Below are positions 47,209 through 54,399 of a DNA stretch of 64,000 bases, one piece after another. Both the position numbers and the translations under genes were made by a program. The stretch is taken from NCBI RefSeq assembly GCF_014650955.1, contig NZ_BMVY01000004.1:298866-362865 (forward strand), written 5' to 3'. Origin of the DNA: Streptomyces tauricus (lineage in GTDB: Bacteria > Actinomycetota > Actinomycetes > Streptomycetales > Streptomycetaceae). The notes under the pieces were generated by a model, which ran no database searches, was not told where the DNA came from, and saw only the letters and a list, made by a program, of their open reading frames with translations. Numbering within the stretch: the stretch's first letter is position 1; every line of letters begins with the position of its first letter.

Positions 47209-47332
47209 CGCACCGGAGCGCAGGACCCAGGCTTCTGGCGAGTAGATGACAACCTCCTGTGAGCGAGTACGTTTCCGGGTTTCCGCGTTCCGGATTCCGC
47301 GTTCCGGGTTCGGGATACGGGGTTCTGGGTGG

Positions 47333-48271
47333 TCAGGGGGTCGGGGCGGCCGGCAGCCGATAGTCCACCGCGACACCGCCCCACGCCTCTCCGGCGCCGT
47401 AGGCCACGGCACCGAGCCGGCCCGCGGCGGGGAGGGAACCGGCGTCCAGTTCCCCGGCGAACGCCAGCGGGATCGAGGCGGACGACGTGTTCCCGGAGTT
47501 CTCGATCCGGTTCACGAAGGGCACGCCGAGATGGGCGTTGAAGCTGCCGACCTGCTCCAGGATGCGGCCGTTCGCCTGGTGGCCGACCAGGACGGTCGGC
47601 GCGGGGCCGTGGTCGAAGAGATACTGCGCCGACTCCGACATCCGGCGCACAGCGCGGTCGTACACCTGCATCCCGTCGAGATGGATGCCGCCCGCGTCGG
47701 TCTCGCGCATGAGCCCCTCCTGGGAGCCGTCGCAGCCGGCGGTATGGCGGGAGCCCTCGAACTCGGCGCGGTCCTGGAGCAGGACCGCCGCGGAGCCGTC
47801 GGCGAAGATACAGGCCGTCTGCCGGTCCGTGCGGTCCACCAGCCGGGACATGGCCTCCACCGAGCACACCAGGACCGACCGGGCCTGTCCGGCGTCGCAG
47901 AGCGAGAGCCCGGTGACCAGCCCGTAGACGAACCCGCAGCAGGCCGCGTTCATGTCGAAGGCCAGCACCGAGGGCCCGAGGCCGACGAGTTGTGCCACCT
48001 TCTGCGCGATACCCGGGACGCGCTGCCGCACCGAGGTACTGACGACGACCAGGGCGCCGATCGAGGAGGGGTCGGCCATCCTGGTCACGACCGGCGCGCA
48101 GGCCTCGGCCGCCACCTCCGCGAGCGGTGTCTCGTCCGGCAGCCAGGAACGGGTCGCGATGCCGCTGCGGCGCCGGATCCACTCGTCCGTGAGACCGATC
48201 GGCGCGAAGTGGTCGTTGCCGATGGTCCGGCCCGGCTTCGCGGTGGCGATATCGACGATGCCCGCGCTCAT
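47333..48271 (-). CDS. 3-oxoacyl-ACP synthase III (KASIII/FabH-like)
   Basis: 312 residues; ATG 48271 overlaps the ACP stop (ATGA). The active-site Cys111 lies in FDMNAACCGFVYG, His in VGHQANGRILEQV and Asn in NSGNTSSASIP, a complete Cys-His-Asn triad. FabH enzymes condense an acyl starter with malonyl-ACP; KASIII-like proteins in natural-product clusters may instead transfer acyl groups. Here its direct partners are the ACP encoded upstream and, by inference, an acyl-lipoyl domain or acyl-CoA made by the E1 enzyme. Confidence 0.92.
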   Translation of the reverse strand: MSAGIVDIATAKPGRTIGNDHFAPIGLTDEWIRRRSGIATRSWLPDETPLAEVAAEACAPVVTRMADPSSIGALVVVSTSVRQRVPGIAQKVAQLVGLGPSVLAFDMNAACCGFVYGLVTGLSLCDAGQARSVLVCSVEAMSRLVDRTDRQTACIFADGSAAVLLQDRAEFEGSRHTAGCDGSQEGLMRETDAGGIHLDGMQVYDRAVRRMSESAQYLFDHGPAPTVLVGHQANGRILEQVGSFNAHLGVPFVNRIENSGNTSSASIPLAFAGELDAGSLPAAGRLGAVAYGAGEAWGGVAVDYRLPAAPTP

Positions 48272-48516
48272 CCCCGGCTCGCCAGCTTCACGAAATAAGT
48301 GCTGAAGTCCTCCAGGAACGCGAAGCCCGCGGTCTCCTTCAGGTCGCCCTTGACCTGGAGTTCGCGCTCCAGCTGCTGGTGCAGCTCGACCAGGTCGAGG
48401 GAGTCGAGGTCGAGGTCGGCCACCGGCCGGGCGAGGTCGTCGGGGCCCAACGACGGGTCGCGCTCGCGCAGTTTGGCCAGCATGGTGTCCGCGATACGGC
48501 TTTCCAGGTCGCTCAT
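48268..48516 (-). CDS. Acyl carrier protein
   Basis: 82 residues from ATG 48516, GGAG nine bases upstream. The phosphopantetheine attachment site is Ser39 in DLDLDSLDLVEL, within a normal four-helix ACP pattern. It lies 57 bp downstream of the lipoyl-domain gene and overlaps the KASIII gene, so it probably carries the acyl chain produced by this operon. Confidence 0.92.
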   Translation of the reverse strand: MSDLESRIADTMLAKLRERDPSLGPDDLARPVADLDLDSLDLVELHQQLERELQVKGDLKETAGFAFLEDFSTYFVKLASRG

Positions 48517-48573
48517 GGTCGTTGTCTCCGTTCAGGTGACTGGATCGATGGGTCTCGGAGCGTGGGAAGCCGC

Positions 48574-48822
48574 CTAGTCGGCCGCCAACTGGTACAGCAC
48601 GTCACCGGACCTGAGGATCGTGCCGACCGCCGCGGCGTGGGTCGTGACCCGTCCGTCGCGCTCCGCCACGATCTCCGTGCTGGCCTTGTCGGTCTCGACG
48701 ACCGCGACGACGTCGCCCCGCTCGACCCGGTCGCCGACGCCGGCGGCCCACTCGATCAGCAGGGCCTCGTCGAGGCCGTGTCCGAAGCCGGGAACGTGCA
48801 TGTCCACGGGAGAGTCGCTCAC
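48574..48822 (-). CDS. Free-standing lipoyl-domain protein (2-oxoacid dehydrogenase E2 lipoyl domain without acyltransferase)
   Basis: GTG 48822 overlaps the E1beta stop. The 82-residue product is just one lipoyl/biotinyl domain, with the modified Lys46 in VETDKASTEI and the conserved Gly-rich turn (GVGDRVERGDVVAVV). Normal E2 proteins add a peripheral-subunit-binding domain and a catalytic acyltransferase domain of some 230 residues; neither is present and no such gene occurs in the window. DKAS favours lipoylation over biotinylation. It presumably receives the acyl group from E1. Confidence 0.9.
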   Translation of the reverse strand: MSDSPVDMHVPGFGHGLDEALLIEWAAGVGDRVERGDVVAVVETDKASTEIVAERDGRVTTHAAAVGTILRSGDVLYQLAAD

Positions 48823-49802
48823 TCCGTCATCACCAGCACCTCATCCTTGATCTCCTGCACACCGACGGTCAGGTAGTCCTTCTCGAAGTCCGCCGGGGGA
48901 TAGACGCGGCGGTCGGGCGCCAGCCGGCGGACCGGGCCCCGCAGCGAGCCGAAGCCGTGCTCGGCCACCGACGCGGCGATCTCGGCACCGATGCCGACGT
49001 CCTTCGACGCCTCGTGCACGATCAGCAGCCGCCCGGTGCGGGCGACGGACTCAAGGACCGTGTCCATGTCGAGCGGGGCCACCCAGCGCAGGTCCACCAC
49101 CTCGACGTCGACATCGGGGCTGAGCGCGTGCGCCGCCTCCAGCACCTCGTGGGTGACCGCGCCGAACGTGGCGATCGTCAGGTCCGTGCCACGCCGCACG
49201 ATCCGGGCCGCCGTCGGCGTCCGCGCCGGCCCGGGGTCCCGGGCGGGCAGGTTCCGCTGCCAGTACAGGCGGATCGGCTCGTACATCACCACGGGCGAAC
49301 CGAGCGTCACCGCGTACCGCAGGATCTGCTCGGCGTCCTCGCCCGTGGAGGGACAGGCCACCGAGATGTTCGGGTAGCGGGCGAAGAGCGCCTCGTTGGA
49401 CTCGCTGTGGTGTTCGACGCCCCGGAACCCGCCGCCCGTCGGGATCCGCACCACCAGGCTCGGGCTGACCTGCCCGTTCCACCGGCCGCCGATCCGGGCC
49501 GCCTGGGTCACCAACTGGTTGACCGCGGGATAGGTGAACCCGTCGAACTGGATCTCGCAGACCGGCACGAGGCCGCTCATCGCCATGCCGACGGCCTGAC
49601 CGACGATCGTGGACTCGGCCAGCAGCGAGTCGCGCACCCGGTCCTCGCCGAAGCGTTCCCGCAGGCCCCGGGTCACCCGGAACACGCCGCCCAGGCGCCC
49701 GATGTCCTCGCCTAGGAGCAGCAGTCTCGGATCCTGTTCGAGCAGGTCGGCGAGGGTCGCGTTGATCGACTCGGCCAGGCCGGCGGATCGTACGGGGCTC
49801 AT
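48819..49802 (-). CDS. 2-oxoacid dehydrogenase E1 component, beta subunit
   Basis: ATG 49802 sits in the E1alpha stop codon (TGATG); 327 residues. LLLGEDIGRLGGVFRVTRGL, DSLLAESTIVGQAVGMAMSG with the ThDP-activating Glu, and EIQFDGFTYPAVNQL are conserved E1beta elements, as is the PTGGGFRGVEHHSES loop. It pairs with E1alpha to decarboxylate a 2-oxoacid and acylate a lipoyl domain. Branched-chain or pyruvate-type substrate cannot be distinguished from these motifs. The next gene, the lipoyl domain, overlaps its stop. Confidence 0.92.
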   Translation of the reverse strand: MSPVRSAGLAESINATLADLLEQDPRLLLLGEDIGRLGGVFRVTRGLRERFGEDRVRDSLLAESTIVGQAVGMAMSGLVPVCEIQFDGFTYPAVNQLVTQAARIGGRWNGQVSPSLVVRIPTGGGFRGVEHHSESNEALFARYPNISVACPSTGEDAEQILRYAVTLGSPVVMYEPIRLYWQRNLPARDPGPARTPTAARIVRRGTDLTIATFGAVTHEVLEAAHALSPDVDVEVVDLRWVAPLDMDTVLESVARTGRLLIVHEASKDVGIGAEIAASVAEHGFGSLRGPVRRLAPDRRVYPPADFEKDYLTVGVQEIKDEVLVMTE

Positions 49803-50713
49803 CACGCGTACTCCTTCTGCAACCGCTCGCACAGCTCCCGCACTTCCGTGTCGACGGCGTCGAGCCACGCGGCGTCCACCACGCCCAGGTCGCTGAGCCG
49901 GGCCGCGTAGGCGATCACCGGGTCCGCGGCCCTGGTCTTCGTGAGGTCGTCGCGGCTGCGGTACACCTCCTGGGCGTCGGAGGTCGTGTGCCCCTGGATG
50001 CGCCCCACCTGGATCTCGACGAGATAGGGCGCCCGCTCCTCGCGGATGTGGGCGGCGGCCCGGGAGCAGGCCGAGAAGACGGTTTCCGGGTCCTGGCCCG
50101 CGACCCGCACGGACTCGATCCCGAAACCCCGGGCGCGCACGGCCACCGAGGTACGCATCTGCTCCTCGGCCGGTTTCGAGATGGCCCAGCCGTTGTTCTG
50201 GCAGACGAACAGTACGGACGCCGACTCGACGGCCGCGAGGTTCATCGCCTCCGACATGTCGCCCTCGCTGGTGGCGCCGTCGCCCACGTACACGACGACG
50301 AAGTCCTCAAGGCCCTGCAGCCGCTGCCCGATCGAGTAACCGACGCCGTGCAGCGTCTGCGCGGCCAGGACCAGCGTGTACGGGAAGAACCGCAGCCGGC
50401 GCGGGTCCCAGCCGCAGAACGTGCGGCCGGCCCACTGCGCGAACAACTCGTCCGGTGCCACGCCCCGCAGGAGCGCGACCGCGTGCTCGCGGTAACTGGG
50501 GAAGACGGCCGGGGCCGGGCCCACCGCGAGCGCGGAGCCCACCTGCGCGGCCTCCTGCCCCTGGCAGGACGGCCAGAGGTCGAGCGCACCCTGCTTCTGG
50601 AGCCGATGGGCCTCCTCGTCGACGGCTCGGGCCACCAGCATGTGGCGCAACAGCAACCGTCGTGTGTCGTCGTCTGGACCTGTCGCGTACTCGGATTCTG
50701 ACGTCAAGACCAT
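49802..50713 (-). CDS. 2-oxoacid dehydrogenase E1 component, alpha subunit
   Basis: 303 residues from ATG 50713. The thiamine-diphosphate motif runs from VGDGATSEGDMSEAMNLAA to FVCQNNGWAI (GDG...NN), and the phosphorylation-loop region appears as GHTTSDAQEVYRS. It forms an alpha2beta2 E1 with the next product. First gene of the leftward operon and divergently oriented to the NRPS operon, with about 640 bp between them. Confidence 0.92.
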   Translation of the reverse strand: MVLTSESEYATGPDDDTRRLLLRHMLVARAVDEEAHRLQKQGALDLWPSCQGQEAAQVGSALAVGPAPAVFPSYREHAVALLRGVAPDELFAQWAGRTFCGWDPRRLRFFPYTLVLAAQTLHGVGYSIGQRLQGLEDFVVVYVGDGATSEGDMSEAMNLAAVESASVLFVCQNNGWAISKPAEEQMRTSVAVRARGFGIESVRVAGQDPETVFSACSRAAAHIREERAPYLVEIQVGRIQGHTTSDAQEVYRSRDDLTKTRAADPVIAYAARLSDLGVVDAAWLDAVDTEVRELCERLQKEYA

Positions 50714-51355
50714 TGATCACCAGTCGCAGGTTCGTCGATGAGCTTTCTGTCGCCGGCCGCCCCGGTCCCCGCGGGCCGGGCGGCCGAATTCGGTCCCGAA
50801 GCCCAACGCGCGCCGCTCCGCGCCGAACGGCCGGCCGACGTGCGTGGCGGGCTCCTGATGTCCACGGCCGGGACGTCGCCGAAGATGCGATGCGTCCATC
50901 AGGAATTCCTTTTCCCTCAATGCGGCACCGTCGCGGTCGCCGCCGCGTGGCAGTGTTCGGCTGGGGTGGAGCTTTTCCGTCTTTTCTCCGCTCGGGAGAT
51001 CAGGGCATTGGCGATCAGGGCATTGGCGGAGATCCGCCGAAGTCGAATTCAAGGGGGCCTGTCCATAGGCCCGTCGGGCCCGTCCACGGGCCAATGCTCG
51101 GTCATGGTGGCACAGAACCTCAGCGGGGTACAGGTCCCGGCGGACGGGCGGGCGCACCGTAATTCCGCGGCCCTTGTCCAGTAATTCTGCCGCCCTTGTG
51201 GCGCCCGGTGGTCGAGTCCTAGCGTGGCGTCGGCATTCCAGGGTGACCGCGGAGGACGGGTGTCCTGTCGACAGGACGGCGCCGATCCGCGAACCCGCGT
51301 CGGCCCCGGTAATTACCCCCCGAGTCATCTCCCGTGACGGTTAAGGACGGTGGCA
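50714..51355. other. Divergent intergenic region between the E1 operon and the NRPS operon
   Basis: About 640 bp with lower GC and no credible gene. It should hold the promoters of both operons. It contains a perfect 15-bp tandem repeat (50998-51027), GGCGGAGATCCGCC just after it, and a 7-bp-arm hairpin GGCCCGT/ACGGGCC at 51077-51092. Two frames remain open across part of it but lack codon bias and homology. Confidence 0.7.
50998..51027. repeat. Perfect 15-bp tandem repeat in the divergent promoter region
   Basis: GATCAGGGCATTGGC occurs at 50998-51012 and 51013-51027 without mismatch. Its place roughly midway between the two operons makes it a candidate regulator site, for example for the LmbU-type protein, though slippage duplication is equally possible. 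Confidence 0.85.
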
Positions 51356-51571
51356 GTGAGTACGAACCCCTTCGACGACGAGGACGGCCGCTTCTTTGTC
51401 GTGGTCAACGACGAGGAGCAGCACTCCCTGTGGCCGGTGTTCGCCGAGGTGCCCGCGGGCTGGCGGGTGGTCTTCGGCGAGGCCGGCAGGGCCGAGTGCC
51501 TGGACCACGTCGAGCGGAACTGGACCGACATGCGTCCGAGGAGCCTGCGAGAGGCCATGGCGGAGAGCTGA
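51356..51571 (+). CDS. MbtH-like NRPS chaperone
   Basis: 71 residues. GTG 51356 gives [20 protein letters not shown] and has AAGGA nine bases upstream; GTG 51350 would add MA with poor spacing. The family signature is complete: [22 protein letters not shown] and the C-terminal [11 protein letters not shown] with conserved Trp residues. It binds and activates adenylation domains encoded downstream. First gene of the rightward operon. Confidence 0.95.
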   Translation: MSTNPFDDEDGRFFVVVNDEEQHSLWPVFAEVPAGWRVVFGEAGRAECLDHVERNWTDMRPRSLREAMAES

Positions 51572-51656
51572 ACGCCGCCCGGGTGCTCGGCCGACGACCG
51601 GTTCACGCCCAGGTGGAGACGCTGGTGGGGAGATGAAGGCTGTGAGGGGCGGTCCT

Positions 51657-52397
51657 GTGACAACCGCGAACGGGTACACGGCGCGGCCGACGGGCACGGG
51701 CGGGGCGCCGGGACAGCGCGATCTGGTGCTGTCCTCCGTGGGGAACCAGGCAAACGTGCGGAAGTCGGGGATGGTCTTCCCCCGGAACCTGCCGGAGCGG
51801 TCCTGGGAGCGGATCGGGACCAGCCTGCGCGAGCTCACGAATTCCTCGGCGTGGTGGCTCGGTGACTGGCTGGTCTTCGGGGAGTCCACCTACGGGCTGC
51901 GGCGGTACCGGGAGGCGATCGAGAGGACCGGGCTCGACTACCAGACCTTGCGCAACTACGCGTGGGTCGCCCGGAGGTTCGAGCAGCACCGCAGGCGCGA
52001 CGGCCTCAGCTTCGCCCACCACGCCGAGGTGACCCGCCTGTCGCCACCGGAGCAGGACCACTGGCTGGACAGGGCCGAGCAGCGGAAGTGGTCGCGCAAC
52101 GAACTCCGCAGGGCGGTCCGCGCCGGCCTGGCCGAGCAGGGCCACCGGACCGGCCTCCCCCCGGGCAGCGGCGACGACCAGCGAAAGACGCCCCAGCCGA
52201 ACGAGCCGGTGGACCACGGGCCGGTGGACGCCGGGCCGGTGGACGCCGACGCCCGCCGGCGGAAAGACACCACACTCACCATCGAGCTGTCCCCCGGGCA
52301 ACTGGACTCCTACGCGAAAGCGGCTGCCGCGCACGGTCTGCCCGTCGCCACGTGGGTGACCCAGGTGCTCGACGCCGCCGACCGGAGTACCGCCTAG
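51657..52397 (+). CDS. LmbU-family transcriptional regulator
   Basis: GTG 51657 has GAGGGG about eight bases upstream; ATG 51633 is in frame and would add eight residues. The 246-residue product shares the conserved core of LmbU (lincomycin cluster): VFPRNLPERSWERIG, NSSAWWLGDWLVFGE, RTGLDYQTLRNYAWVARRF, FAHHAEVTRL and WSRNELRRAVR. LmbU-type proteins bind DNA and activate or repress antibiotic genes. A Pro/Asp-rich linker (about 180-205) leads to a short C-terminal region with LTIELSPGQLDSYAKAAAAH. It is probably the pathway-specific regulator of this cluster. Confidence 0.9.
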   Translation: MTTANGYTARPTGTGGAPGQRDLVLSSVGNQANVRKSGMVFPRNLPERSWERIGTSLRELTNSSAWWLGDWLVFGESTYGLRRYREAIERTGLDYQTLRNYAWVARRFEQHRRRDGLSFAHHAEVTRLSPPEQDHWLDRAEQRKWSRNELRRAVRAGLAEQGHRTGLPPGSGDDQRKTPQPNEPVDHGPVDAGPVDADARRRKDTTLTIELSPGQLDSYAKAAAAHGLPVATWVTQVLDAADRSTA

Positions 52398-52451
52398 CGG
52401 CGCGTGCCGGCGGCCCGCCCGACCGGACACCTGCCATATCGGAGTCACTTG

Positions 52452-54038
52452 ATGATCCTTCAGGGAAAGCGGGTCGCCCTGCCATCGGCACCCGTCGTCC
52501 ACCAGCGGTTCGAGGCGCACGCGAAAGCCACCCCCGACGCCGTTGCCGTCCTCTGCGCCGGTGAGCGGGTGACCTACGCGGAGCTGAACGCGAGGGCGAA
52601 CCGGTTCGCGCACTTCCTCGCCGCGCGCGGACACGGCCGGGGCGCGAAGATCGGCGTCTGCCTCGACTACTCGATCGACATGGTCGTCGTCATCCTCGGC
52701 ACGCTGAAGGCGGGCGCGGCCTACGTACCGCTCGACCCGTCCTACCCTGCGGCCAGGCTCCAACTGCTGCTGGGACAGATCCCCGGCCTCGCCCTGATCG
52801 TGGCTTCGCGGGCGACGGCCGGCCTGGTCGAGTCGGCGGCCGTCGAGGTCATCGCCGTCGAGCGGCTGCCCGGTCACCTGGCAGGTCTCCCGGCGAACGA
52901 TTCCGACGTCCCGGTCACCGGGGACGACGTGTGCTACGCGGTCTTCACATCCGGGTCGACCGGTACGCCGAAGCTGACCGCGGTACGGCACGAGGGCTGG
53001 TTCAACCTGATGAACTGGCTGGCCCTCGAGTACCGCCTGGACCGCGGGTCGCACAACCTGGTCGTCAGCGCGTTCGGCTTCGACCTCTCCCAGCGCAGCC
53101 TGCTGACACCGCTGTTCTGCGGCGCCACCCAACACCTGATGGCGAGCCGGAACTTCGACGCAGCGATGGCCTACCGCATGCTGTCCGAGCACGGGATACG
53201 CACGGTGCACTGCGCTTCGAGCACGCTGTACCTGCTGGTGGACTGGGAGACCGCACGGGGAGGCGACGCGCTCAGCCGGCTGGACTACGTGCTCTTCGGC
53301 GGGGAGCCGCTGAAGGTCGAACGGATCCTCGACTGGGCTCGGCGCGAGGGCAACACGTGCACCCTCCTGCACCAGTACGGCGTCGCCGAGTGCACGGATG
53401 TCGCGACCTCGTACGACCTGGCCGACTACCGGCCCGGCGAACACGACATCGCACCGGTCGGCAGGCCGGCGTACAACACCGACATCCACCTCCTCGACGA
53501 GCGGATGCACGGTGTCGGGGAGGGCGAGTACGGCGAGGTCTGCATCTCCGGGGCGAGCGTCGGCGCGGGCTACCTGGGCGGCACAGGCCCCGAATCCGAG
53601 CGGTTCACGACGGTCATGGTCGACGGCGTGCCGCGCAGGCTGTACCGCACGGGCGACCGCGGCCGTGTGACCCCGGCCGGGGAACTCGTCGTCGCCGGCC
53701 GGATGGACGCGCAGGTGAAGGTGCGGGGCATGCGCATCGATCCCACCGACATCGAGCGCGCGCTCGGCAGGCTGGCCGGGGTCCGGGAGGCCGCCGTGGT
53801 GATCGGGCACACGGACTCCGGCGAGGCCGAGCTGATCGCGTTCGTCGTCCCGGCGGGGGAGGACCTCACCGAGAACGACGTACGCACCCGCCTCCTCGAA
53901 ACACTGCCGCGGAACATGGTGCCGGTCAGGTTCATCAACATCCCGCGGATTCCGTTGAGCCCGCACGGGAAAGTGGACCGCCCTGCGCTGGCCGACGCGT
54001 ACCGGAACCAGTACGCCCACAGCGGCGCGACGGCATAG
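52452..54038 (+). CDS. Stand-alone NRPS adenylation domain
   Basis: ATG 52452, GGAG seven bases upstream; 528 residues, one A domain and nothing else. Core motifs: A2 LKAGAAYVPLDPSYP, A3 [11 protein letters not shown]5 LHQYGVAECT, A7 YRTGDRGR, A8 KVRGMRIDPTDIE and A10 HGKVDRPAL with its catalytic Lys. The A4 region reads FDLSQRS, so the usual Trp/Phe at the 239 position is Arg. It would activate one amino (or aryl) acid and load it on the PCP encoded next, probably as starter unit or for tailoring on the carrier. Spacing to the PCP gene is 34 bp. Confidence 0.9.
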   Translation: MILQGKRVALPSAPVVHQRFEAHAKATPDAVAVLCAGERVTYAELNARANRFAHFLAARGHGRGAKIGVCLDYSIDMVVVILGTLKAGAAYVPLDPSYPAARLQLLLGQIPGLALIVASRATAGLVESAAVEVIAVERLPGHLAGLPANDSDVPVTGDDVCYAVFTSGSTGTPKLTAVRHEGWFNLMNWLALEYRLDRGSHNLVVSAFGFDLSQRSLLTPLFCGATQHLMASRNFDAAMAYRMLSEHGIRTVHCASSTLYLLVDWETARGGDALSRLDYVLFGGEPLKVERILDWARREGNTCTLLHQYGVAECTDVATSYDLADYRPGEHDIAPVGRPAYNTDIHLLDERMHGVGEGEYGEVCISGASVGAGYLGGTGPESERFTTVMVDGVPRRLYRTGDRGRVTPAGELVVAGRMDAQVKVRGMRIDPTDIERALGRLAGVREAAVVIGHTDSGEAELIAFVVPAGEDLTENDVRTRLLETLPRNMVPVRFINIPRIPLSPHGKVDRPALADAYRNQYAHSGATA

Positions 54039-54072
54039 CCGACGGAACTCGACGACAACCGGGAGGACTTCC

Positions 54073-54303
54073 ATGATTGCCGACAGGGTGCGCGCCATCT
54101 GGTGCCGGGAACTCCGGCGCGATGAAATAGCGGACGACGACGACTTCTTCGCCCTGGGTGGCCAGTCCGTGATTATGGCCAGGATTCAGGGTGCTTTCAT
54201 CGAGGAGCTGGGCGTCGAGGTCCCGATGGACCAGATGTTCCGCAATGCGACGGTGGCATCGATTTCCTCGTACATCGAATCCCTGGACGCGGTCGCCCCA
54301 TAG
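54073..54303 (+). CDS. Stand-alone peptidyl carrier protein
   Basis: 76 residues from ATG 54073, with GGGAGGA about eight bases upstream. The phosphopantetheine site is Ser32 in FFALGGQSVIMARI, followed by the usual helix III pattern. It forms a discrete loading pair with the preceding A domain. Such A/PCP pairs often hold an amino acid for hydroxylation or halogenation before transfer to the assembly line; no such enzyme is visible in the window. Confidence 0.93.
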   Translation: MIADRVRAIWCRELRRDEIADDDDFFALGGQSVIMARIQGAFIEELGVEVPMDQMFRNATVASISSYIESLDAVAP

Positions 54304-54399
54304 CGTCCGGAAAAGGCCGACGACGCCGAATCCCCGGCCCTGCTCGACAGGGCCGGGCGACGGCTCGCTCCCTGGTTGTTCCGCCGATTTGGAGACACA

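Noticed and set aside
50738..51184. 148-codon frame in the divergent intergenic region
   Set aside because: Codon bias does not fit and it overlaps the 15-bp tandem repeat; no recognisable motif.
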